This document shows positions 1 through 11,100 of a stretch of DNA of 11,780 bases, in pieces. Each line of letters starts with the position of its first letter. Position 1 is the first letter of the stretch. The notes under the pieces were generated by a model. That model was not told the origin of the DNA. It searched no databases and was given only the letters and a program-made list of their open reading frames with translations. The DNA lies in NCBI GenBank assembly GCA_036940085.1, contig JALLBK010000596.1, forward strand, positions 1 to 11,780, read 5' to 3'. The DNA is from Discostella pseudostelligera (taxonomy: Eukaryota > Bacillariophyta > Thalassiosirophyceae > Thalassiosirales > Thalassiosiraceae). The translations under genes were made by a program, and so were the position numbers.

Positions 1-233
1 ATCTCCTTTGTTTTGTGACTTTCACCTTCAGGGCAGCCTTCCAGCTCAGGTCACTGGCAGGACCCCCCACTAGGCAGGGCAGTGCAGCCATGATGAGGTT
101 CAGCAGGATGCTAGTATTGGTGGAAAATACTGTGGAGGATCATGCGGTTGACATGATGATCATGCTGAGGCTGAGGAGCAGAATGACAAGGATCATGAGG
201 TGCTGCTAATCATGCTGATGCTCCTGCTCACAT

Positions 234-326
234 GAGGAGGAGGATCATCATGGCAGAAGAGAAGCAGCAGGAATGGTATTGAGGAGGATCATGACCATGA
301 AAAGCAGCAGCAGCAGGTGAGTATTG
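234..326 (+). repeat. Two-copy tandem repeat of about 46 bp
   Basis: The unit runs from GAGGAGGATCAT through an AGAAGCAGCAGG-like part to GTATTGA. It occurs at about 234-281 and again at about 282-326. The copies differ by substitutions and small indels, so they are old or loosely maintained. Confidence 0.55.
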
Positions 327-356
327 ATAGAAGATGAGGGATGTTAAGATGAATAG

Positions 357-462
357 TTCTAGTACTAGTTCTAGTACTCAGAGAATTAGGCAGTGGTGGG
401 ATGAGTAGTAGAATACTAGTAGGATGAGTACTAGTACTAGTAGTAGGATGAGTAGTAGAGAG
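357..462 (+). repeat. AGT/CTAGTACTAG satellite-like array
   Basis: Two 12-bp units, TTCTAGTACTAG (357-368) and TTCTAGTACTCA (369-380), are followed by roughly 23-bp units starting GATGAGTA at 400, 423 and 447. The 10-mer CTAGTACTAG is its own reverse complement and occurs at 359-368 and 431-440. Confidence 0.6.
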
Positions 463-728
463 TAAGGAACAGGAGGGACAATTTTGAGAGGAGCAACAGC
501 AACAGACAAGGACATGATGAGGGATGATCATGCAGCATGATTGAATGAGGAGTATTGAGGATTAGAGGAGCATATGCCAAGTGCTATGAGCTGGTGATCA
601 TGATCATCATCATCATCCACATCATTATCATGATGCTGCTGATGAAGCCAACAATCAGTAGCCAGGACAACAAGCATTTGATGAGTACCAGCACTATGAT
701 AAATGATAAGGGTGCAGTGTAGTATGAG

Positions 729-1038
729 TATGATGACTGTCTAGAGGATTTCCTCTTATGAGGATGCTGATGATAGTCATTCAGGAGCAGCAGGAGCAGC
801 AGGAGCAGCAGGAGCACCAGGAGCAACAGGAGCGCTGCTGAGGATTGTTGGGATGATGCCAATGATTTGCTGAGGATGAGAATATGATGACTGTCTAGAG
901 GATTTCCTCTTATGAGGATGCTGATGATAGTCATTCATGAGCGGCAGCAGGAGCAGCCAGTAGTAGAAGGATTAGCAGCAGCAGTGATGCTGCTGAGGAT
1001 TGTTGGGATGACACCAATGATGTCATGCTGAGGATGAG
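729..1038 (+). repeat. Imperfect tandem duplication with 154-155 bp period
   Basis: A 55-bp block at 729-783 recurs without a mismatch at 883-937, an offset of 154. The block that follows (GCTGCTGAGGATTGTTGGGA onward) occurs at 834-880 and at 989-1038, an offset of 155, with a few changes. The stretch between them has diverged. The period is not a multiple of three, so the duplication cannot preserve a reading frame. Each 55-bp copy contains the inverted repeat AGAGGA-TT-TCCTCT, flanked by ATGACTGTC and GATAGTCAT, which pair with one G-T. Confidence 0.85.
784..828 (+). repeat. 9-bp microsatellite (GGAGCAGCA)5
   Basis: Five consecutive units start at 784, 793, 802, 811 and 820. The first three are identical and the last two carry one change each. 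Translated, the run gives a Gln/Glu repeat or a Gly-Ala-Ala repeat depending on frame. The second copy of the 154-bp duplication has lost most of this array. Confidence 0.85.
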
Positions 1039-1093
1039 AGGAGCATAAAAGTAGAAGCACATCACACATGATCATGAGATACTGAGTTCATAA

Positions 1094-1981
1094 GATCATG
1101 ATGGTGATGATGATGATCATGATGATGAGCAGGAAAGGATTGCTGTGAGGAGGAGGAGGAGGATCAGTAAGAAGAAGATGCTGGGGATGGTGAGGAGCAG
1201 AAAGCAGCAGCAACTGGCAGTAGGCAGCAGCAGGCCAATCTACCATGAGAAGAAGCAGCAATGAGTACTACTACTTTGAGATGACAATGGCAAATGCTCA
1301 GCATGATGATGCTAAATGCCGCTTCATGCAGAGGAGTAGATGCTGAAAAGTAGTAGTAGTAGAACTAGTATGACAGGCAGCAATGGCCACTGAGTGGTAC
1401 AAGTACAATGAGGATGCTGATGATTTGGAGGACAATTGTCAAGACAGCAGGAGGATTCTGAGTAGCATGGTATGAGGACAAGAAAGCACTGCAGGAAAAT
1501 TATGTGAAGCACAGCTTAGTAAGCTGGAAGCACAGCTTACTAAGCTTGAAGCACAGCTTACTGGCTGCCTTTGCTGATTCCGAGGAGGATGTGATAAGGA
1601 GGAGGAGCATGAATGATAGGCAGCCAGCAGCAGCTACACAAGCATGATTATGGATGATGAATACATGAAGATACTAATGATGGCAAGAATGGTGCATGCT
1701 GAGAGCTCAGTATGATGGTGATGCTGAGGAAGATCCATGGTGAGTTTGATGGTGGGGATGAGGAGCAGCACAGCAGGACCACCAGGACAAGAATCCAGGA
1801 GCAACTTAGGAAGAGACATAGGAGAATACTGAGTGAGGAGGAGAGAAGCACGACATGTACTAGCAGGAGCATGACTATGATTGATGAGGATGCCGAGTAT
1901 GAAACTCCTCCTCTTCCCAAGGAGTTTAAGTATGATGACGAGCAAGACGAAGAGGAGGTGGGTAGGCAGGCAGCTCATTAA
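1094..1981 (+). pseudogene. Decayed protein gene, C-terminal part, unrecognised family
   Basis: I do not recognise the family. Protein-like pieces follow one another on the + strand, broken by stops and frame changes: an acidic/basic piece at 1094-1261 in one frame, then NEYYYFEMTMANAQHDDAK (from 1260), MATEWYKYNEDADDLED (from 1383) and the EAQL heptads (from 1506), these three in the same frame. That frame is interrupted by TGA at 1344, 1371, 1473, 1575 and 1614, TAG at 1617 and TGA at 1713. A different frame then stays open from 1712 to the TAA at 1979-1981 and ends in YETPPLPKEFKYDDEQ plus an acidic tail, which has ordinary codon diversity. This end lies tail-to-tail with the next gene, 115 bp away, as expected for a real 3' end. 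The neighbouring genes are free of frame breaks, so sequencing error is unlikely. The 1712-1981 frame could be a surviving exon of a spliced gene. Confidence 0.45.
1506..1562 (+). repeat. 21-bp tandem repeat encoding a heptad (EAQL[S/T]KL)
   Basis: Units begin at 1506, 1527 and 1548; the first two are complete and the third breaks down after about 15 bases. In the frame starting at 1506 the units read EAQLSKL, EAQLTKL and EAQLT. That is a seven-residue period with leucines spaced as in a coiled coil. A 21-bp repeat that keeps a heptad frame suggests this stretch was once translated. Confidence 0.7.
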
Positions 1982-2096
1982 GGTTTCATTGCGACTCATT
2001 CTAAAATGTTTGACTACTTCCATCCACTCTCTTAACTGATGCAATTTGATAACAGCATCGTTCCAATTATGACATTTCTTTAAAATCTCCAAGTTG

Positions 2097-4504
<2,408 letters not shown>

Positions 4505-4684
4505 GGTTGGAGTTGTTACAGGGTTCGCTGCTGCCGCTATGGATAAGTACGGGCTGCGAATGGTCTTGCTGCGGAGTGCGGAGCGGAGGCCAACCACAAC
4601 TGCCTCTAAGAACAAACCAAAATGACGAAAAGATTGATGATGTGGACGGAGTGCGTGCGGAGTGTCGGAGTGCTCCATGGCCAT
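4505..4684 (-). other. Possible N-terminal extension of the fusion protein
   Basis: The frame stays open upstream of the chosen start to ATG codons at 4684 and 4678; the second has a GCCATGG context. The 60 extra residues include RHFGLFLEAVVVGLRSALRS followed by KTIRSPYLS and an alanine run. They are basic and hydroxylated over the distal part, which could be a mitochondrial presequence. Against this, they start 8 bp from the nearest E2F-like element, leaving little room for a leader, and nothing in the hydrolase family requires them. Confidence 0.35.
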
Positions 4685-4691
4685 GGGATTC

Positions 4692-4700
4692 GGCGGGAAA
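4692..4700 (+). promoter_or_regulatory. E2F-like element GGCGGGAAA
   Basis: It contains GCGGGAAA, the reverse complement of the classical E2F/DP core TTTCCCGC. It is the best match of three such sites in 63 bp just upstream of the fusion gene. Confidence 0.4.
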
Positions 4701-4714
4701 CCACGCGCGGTCCC

Positions 4715-4722
4715 TTCCCGCC
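4715..4722 (-). promoter_or_regulatory. E2F-like element TTCCCGCC
   Basis: Reverse complement of GGCGGGAA, in the opposite orientation to its two neighbours; its centre lies about 23 bp from that of the first element. Confidence 0.35.
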
Positions 4723-4746
4723 ATATTATTAAGGATCGGAAATTAT

Positions 4747-4754
4747 GGCGGGAA
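4747..4754 (+). promoter_or_regulatory. E2F-like element GGCGGGAA
   Basis: Third copy of the same 8-mer, in the same orientation as the first, at the edge of the AT-rich tract. Confidence 0.35.
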
Positions 4755-5198
4755 GAAATATCAAAATCAATACTAATTCCTATGATCATTTTTAAAATTA
4801 AATTTAAAATTGAATTGATTAAATATGTAGAAAAAAGTAATGCACACACCGTGATGAGGTCCGTCTGTCTTTCAGGGTTTCGAGATTTAGTACTGAAATC
4901 TACATTGGGGAATGCGTAGGAATTGGTTCTGCATTCAATCAGGCTGCTGCAAGAATTCCAACCCATTATCGACCGCGGTCGGCGGTGAAAATTCTCCATT
5001 CTTCCACTTCCGCCGAACAATGATGTCCAGAATGATGATTCGTTGCCTCCTAAATATTGTATCCTGCCCCAAACCATGGCGGAGAGCGGCTGCATAGATA
5101 GAATAATGAGCCAATAGTGTATCCGCCTTCAATGCTGCTGTCGCTGGATCGGTGGACAAATTATAATTCGATCAACAAATATTTCCGATCTCCATCAA

Positions 5199-8100
5199 AT
5201 GAGCGCCTACACCAAGTCATGGTCATGGAGAGACCGGTTTTACGCCCTCCTTCTGCGGCGTGCTCTCGGGCCCATCTTGACTCCTCAATCTGCTGTAGAT
5301 CTACATCAATCTATCGATGCGGTTGATTGGTCGACTGGAAAATTGGTGTTAGTTGATGTAAGGCTCGATCCATCTTTCTTGACATCGGCCATTCATAAAA
5401 AGGGAGGGCACGGCAGTAAGGGCAATGAGGCCAAAGTCGGCGAAAATGGGGGAGACAACTCGTCTGGGGCAGTGCATAATATTGCAGTTTACGAAGCGAG
5501 TATTCGTCGGTGTGCCATCCATCTTAGTCTGTGCAATATAGATCAACGTAGAAATGGTGAGGCATCAAGTACGGCACGAAAGGCAACTTCGATGTTACTG
5601 CAGAGCATATTTGGGACAGACAATAGTACCGATAATGATGGAGAAAGTGTTTCAGGCATGGCTTTGAAAGTGCACATAGAGCTTGAGGGGTTGCATATTG
5701 TGCTTGTTCCTGGACGACATCCTGAAACACATTCTGAAACAGAATGGTCGACGCAATCACAACAAGCGGATGTTCACCTCACCCCAACATCATCCGACAA
5801 TGACCAGGGAGCACCACCGGCATCAGGATTTTTCTCAAAACTTCTTAATTCCGCCATGAAGTCCCTTCGTCTTTCGATAGATATTTCTGATGTGAACATT
5901 CGATTGTTTTCCCAATATTGCTTCCATTCTCGTGGCTCAATTGAAGCTACAATATCGGGGAAAGGCATATCAGAAAACGAGAGAGCATCTTGGGTGGGTT
6001 TGCGCGTTGCTTCGGCTAGATATTACGATTTGATTGAGACAAATAATGCAGAGACTCTTGATTCTGGGTTGGTGAACGGCAGCCGAAGACCCGACGGAAA
6101 CCGACCCGACACCATTAATGGAGATGCTGAGGAGGAACGGACGACGAAGGAAATTTTGGTGATATCCAAGGCAATGGATTGGGAAGGCGTCATTGTAGAT
6201 TCCGGCGAAACAGTTTTGGGAATTGAGGTAAATAATCGTCAATCCAAGCTCAATGCGCCGATTCTACAATGCTGCGGCGGCAAATTGCGACTACGAGTTT
6301 TCGAGAAGTGGTCGAAGTCTACAGAAATACAGAATTCATCCTTTTTATCAGCAAGGCAAGATATCAAAGTTTCCCTCGGGCAACGAATGTCTGCTGACTT
6401 CAATCTTTGTACTATGGCCAGAACTATTGCAATCGCAAAAGCCATGACTACCCTTCCGGATGATGACATGAGCTTTGCCGACGCAAGTGACGGCGACAAC
6501 TACAGATCCCGGGCTGGTACGCAGGATGACAGTTTACCGAAGCCAGATGTATCTCCAAATCACTTTCTGTCAAATGAATTTAGTAAAGACGCATATGATA
6601 AGATCATGAAGCAATATGTTGAAGAGAGGCATCTTGCTCGCACGCGCGAGCTGAGAGGAGGTCTTCTCGTTCCTTCATTTGATGAGAGCGATCAGTATAG
6701 TCAAATTGACCGGGAAGGCATATCATTCGATGCATTCTTTGATGCCAACGATCATTCATTTAGTCACTACAGCGAAATCATTGATGATAGAATTCCAAAA
6801 GGGGGGGAGAACGATTGCCAATATACGGGAGGAGAGAGCGACGGATGCATGAAACAGACCGTGATTGAATTCGCCTTGTCAGAGTTTACAGTAAAGGTGC
6901 ACTTTGGATCTTCCACCAACAAATGCACTGCCCACATCATGGTCCCCATGGATGAGAGTATTCAATCAGATGATTTCGTATTACTGTCAATCGGAGATCT
7001 CGGAGTGATTGTTTCGAGTACAAATTCAGAGTCTAAGTTGAACTGTTGCGCATCTCATTTTGACATTGAAAGCCAAATTACCGAAAGACAATTATCAATA
7101 AACGAGCACCTACTACGTTTTCGGGATGAGGCAGGTAGCGAATCAGGTGGCGAATGTGTGGTTTCAAGTCCTCCTTGCATATCGTTGATGACTTGTTTAT
7201 CCGATGCAGATGCGCAGAGTCAAATCCATGCCATCCAGATAGATGTTTCGCTCCTTCCATTTGAGGTTATTTATCACGATCGAGCCATCCGACATCTACT
7301 AGATTTTGTCTCGATATTGAACCAGTCAGAATCTTCACAGTCAGACGATCGGAGCAATAAGTCATGCGACCTTCATCTCTCCGCATCTTGCAGTTCAATT
7401 GTATTGCTTCTTCCATGCGAGAAAGATTCAAACGCAATTCTTTGGAAGACGAAATCAAGTCCATTATTTCGAAGGCATGGTTACATTGACCAGGGATCGG
7501 ATGGAGGATATGCGTTGTCAATTGGCGTCGAGATCAACAACATCACCGTCTATTTGTCACGTAAACAAGCTCTTGGCAATAGTGATGCATCTTCTCATTT
7601 GGAACAATCGAAAGCTGTAATTGCATTCAATCAAATGATACTCTTCGCCGCGGGAAGCGAAATCGAACGGGGAAGAAAGAATAGAAAGTTCGCTTCTTTT
7701 GTGCCTTACAGAGCCGACTTAATTGCTCTCGCTGGGGATGGAGAAGATGGCTCGTCTATTTTGATATCATATTCGACTCAGATGGCGAATCGACAAAGTG
7801 CATTCCCAATAGTTTTACCTCTCTCGTCCACGAAAGCAAGACAGGAATTGGATGTATCCGATGATGAAATCGAAAACATAGATGGCGACACATCAACATA
7901 TACAAGTGACAAGCACGGCATTCAAGCATTAGATCCTCAATATGTTCTGGCATCAGAAGCGAACGAAGCCGAAAGAGAGCTTGTGCTGAACATACCGCAC
8001 ATTTTCTTTGACTGCACATCTTGTGAGCGGGAAGAACTCTTAGGTATATTATCTCTTTGCATTGAGGATTTCAACTCGGAACCCAGCGGTGATTACGTCA

Positions 8101-11100
8101 TGACATATCCAACTGAAGCGCACGTGAACGGAAGTAATTTGCTTGGACTTGCAATCAATGTGGACCAAATATCAGTTGTCCTTCATGGTCCTCAGATTAT
8201 TGACTCGAACTCTTATAGTCTGATCATGGACAACTTGAAGATACACTCGTTGATCGATCGTAGCGTGAGAAATATTCGTTGCCTCTGTCATGATGTGACG
8301 CTATACGAAATGACCAATTTGTCTCCAACCCAGCAAACAATAAATCAGCGTCCAATATCTTGCGATGAGCGATGTAGAAGGATTCGTGCACGGCTCGTTA
8401 CAAGTCCATCTTCATCGGCTAGGGCAATATTATTCAGACAGAAACTTTATCAGTCATTGTCACCAGAGACGCCCTCGATTTTGATAGACCTGCTTTTGCG
8501 CGGTGACGACGAATGCAACGAAATGAGTGTTCACGTCGCCATGTATGATATGACATATCGGTACATTATGAACTCTCAGTGGGCTAAAAATCTATGTGAC
8601 CTGTTAGGACTAACAAGCAAGTCAGACGGTAGTACTGAAGCTTCACCATCAATGATCAATCTTTTTCTCAATCTAACTGATTGCAACATAGACTACACGC
8701 CATCAGTTGCATTAAGAACTCCATCAAGGCTGATTCTTCGGGTGGGAGAGATTCGTTTCTCATCAAATATCGTGACACCGTCCATAATCCAGAGTCACAA
8801 CGTTTCATCAACTGATTTACGCCTTTACATCTGCAATCACCGCCAATCATATAATGAAGAGAATTCCCGCCTAAGCTGTGCCCAGAGGCATATGCGAAAT
8901 GCTGATATTTCTGTGCCTGAGAGTGCAAAATGTCTTTCAGGAAACATTGTTGGACTGGACGATGGACTATGTAGGTTGGGCTTTGTCAACGTCGCCGCAC
9001 TAGATACACTGGATACAACAATGTCAACGTCTATTGTTGACAGAATCGGCCGTCAGAAAAACGACCCTGCAATCACCGTTTCGTCGTCGATGGGAAAGCT
9101 GTCCATCTTCGCTTGTCATGATTCATTTTCATGCTTAGTTGCAACCTACAATGAATGGTTTGTCAAGGCAACTGCCCTCTCAGACGAGGATCTGGATAAA
9201 CTGAGAAATTCATCGGAATCCGAATGCTTGCTCCCCATTGGACAACAAGGGCCATCGACACACTTGAAGAATAATGATGACTGTGCAAGAATGCGTAACG
9301 CTGCGACCGAAGGTGACATCCGCTCGATTGGGCAGCAAGATAATCGCGATGACATCGTCTCATTGGACCTGACGAAGTCATTACTCTTCCAAAACTACTA
9401 CACCTTTGATGCAACAGCAACTCACCAACCACAAAAGCAGAACCATTCAACTGAACATCTTGCGGTGACGCAACGATCGGAAGACAATGTTTCCACGTCG
9501 CCATGTTCGATTGATGACGAGTGGGCCACCGTCGAGCATTCTTTCCTCCAATATTCGAACATTCCTCTAGAAAGAGATTACACCGCTGAATGGATTGCGA
9601 AGGATGCACATGCAAGGAATGATAACACCCACCGGGACGCTGTCGCACCAGTCAATGCTAAATCATTGTCGCAAACAGTAAAGGTATACCCTCAACACAT
9701 TCCGGTGAAGCCAATTTCGGATCCATTTTCTGTTGGACGGATAGCGAATACTGAAAATTTGGGAGGGATTGATGTCGCTCTACCGATCGGAATGCGGATG
9801 ATTATCAGAGATGCCTCACTAGCCTTTCATTTTTTCGATGGATGTGATTGGGTAAACGATACACCCCGACAATTCAAGGCACAACCGAAAGATCGTAAAC
9901 AAGTGCTCCTAGGATGTCTTGTCGACGGAAATGATGTACCAGGGAGTAATAGTAGTGCCCTACAAAATGTTGTGCCGCTACCAGAAGAAAGGAATGCTAG
10001 GTTACAGCGCGAGATCGCTCGCCGTAAACTACGCCGAAACCCCAACAAATTCTTTACCATCTACCTGTCAGGGTTGAAAATGAAGAATGACTCCTATTCC
10101 GAAGATTGCCAAGAACAGTGCCCTACTCCTAACCGGCTGGCTTCTTCCCTCGCCTTGTCGGTCGCCGACTTCTTCATCTGCGAAACTATCAGCACGGGCC
10201 ACCCGCTAAAAATGGTTGGAGAGTGGATCAATGAAACGGATCATCCTAGAGATTCCAGCGATGGTATAATCATGTTGAAAATGCGAACTAAGCATCCGAG
10301 AATGCGTCTATCTTCGGATGGAAAGTTGATGAGTGATGAAAGTCGAGCATCGTTAGAAATACTACCACTCCGTTGTTGTCTTAATCAAAATGCATTGCGA
10401 TTCGTTCGCAATTTCTTTGCTAGTAGTAGTAGTCCAAGCGATGCTGATCATCAAGAAAGCAACGACGACAATATCAGCGAGGTAGATGATGGAATTATAT
10501 CCGACGATGGCATCATCGACATCTTCTTCGAGTTATTCAAGGTGAAATCTTGTAAACTCAAGGTAGATTACCAACCCGAGAGTATGGACATTCACTCATT
10601 TCGAGAAGGAAACTTCATTGAGCTACTGAACATATGCCCATTGGAAGACATGATTCTATCACTAAAGCCTGTGGAAATGTCGAACTTGACCGGTTGGGGT
10701 TCTGTCATGAACGAATTATCTGGTCGATGGCTCGAGGATATTTGTTCGACACAGGCACATAAGTTTGTAACGCGCGCTTCTCCCTTCCAACCTATCTCGA
10801 ATCTGAGCGATCCACTCGCAGAGTTGGCCATGGTATTGATAGTGCCCGAGGGAAGCCTATCGGATTACTTCAGGGGTGTGGTTGGCGGCACGACGGTATT
10901 TGCTGGTCAGGTCTTATTGGAGGCATTGTCGACGAGTGCGAAGCTGACTCGATTTGCGGCCAATCAATTGAATAGGCAAACAGTATCAGCAACTTCACTG
11001 GGCACCAATGGCTCGTCATCGTCGTCCTCTTCTTCACTCCATCCACCCCGCCGACCGCGCCGCATCCCCAGAAGCGCACTTGATACCACCAGTCATGCAT

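Larger units (their letters stand above)
1..1981 (+). repeat. Low-complexity purine-rich region with degenerate tandem repeats
   Basis: Nearly the whole stretch is built from variants of GATGATGAGG, GAGCAGCAG and AGTAGTAG on the + strand, giving a strong purine bias on that strand. No frame stays open for long, because TGA and TAG arise constantly from GATGA and AGTAG. Only the first 60 or so bases and the last 100 or so have ordinary composition. Short protein-like peptides, acidic or Gln-rich, occur in all three + frames; an example is HDDHAEAEEQNDKDHEVLL near 150-205. The leucine- and serine-rich frames on the minus strand are the antisense of these repeats. Separate tandem arrays are listed below. 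The region may be a decayed repetitive gene or simple-sequence DNA; I favour the first for the right half. Confidence 0.75.
4685..5198. promoter_or_regulatory. Divergent intergenic region between the fusion gene and ATG2
   Basis: About 510 bp separate the in-frame ATG at 4684 (minus) from the ATG2 start (plus), so both promoters probably lie here. The left end carries E2F-like elements. An AT-rich tract with repeated TTTAAAATT occupies about 4786-4828. The right part (about 4850-5198) looks unique and is presumably the ATG2 leader and promoter. It has an ATG at 5106 opening a three-codon frame (stop 5115-5117) and an ATG at 5132 opening a frame that overlaps the ATG2 start. I see no convincing TATA box. 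Confidence 0.6.

Noticed and set aside
14..38. Possible splice acceptor (pyrimidine-rich tract ending TTCAG) at the left edge
   Set aside because: The tract is plausible but no coding exon follows in any frame, so it cannot be supported.
289..934. Leucine/serine-rich minus-strand frames that look like membrane segments
   Set aside because: They are mirror images of the GAG/CAG and GAT repeats; polyleucine from antisense CAG runs is a composition artefact.
1..1100. CRISPR-like or prokaryotic repeat array
   Set aside because: The repeats vary in length and sequence, with no constant repeat plus unique spacer pattern, and the neighbours are spliced eukaryotic genes.
1260..1720. Selenoprotein or recoded TGA explanation for the interrupted frame
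   Set aside because: A TAG at 1617 also interrupts the frame, pieces in other frames are needed on both sides, and no selenocysteine-insertion hairpin was recognised downstream. Decay is simpler.
1634..2092. Minus-strand frame of 152 codons directly after the fusion gene stop
   Set aside because: It is the antisense of the repeat-rich region and the fusion gene 3' flank. Its composition becomes Leu/Ser-rich from repeat antisense and it shows no domain.
4935..5159. Minus-strand open frame of about 74 codons with a protein-like N-terminal half (STDPATAALKADTLLAHY)
   Set aside because: It has no ATG (it opens with TTG at 5159 and an in-frame stop lies just upstream), overlaps the probable ATG2 leader, and matches no family I know.
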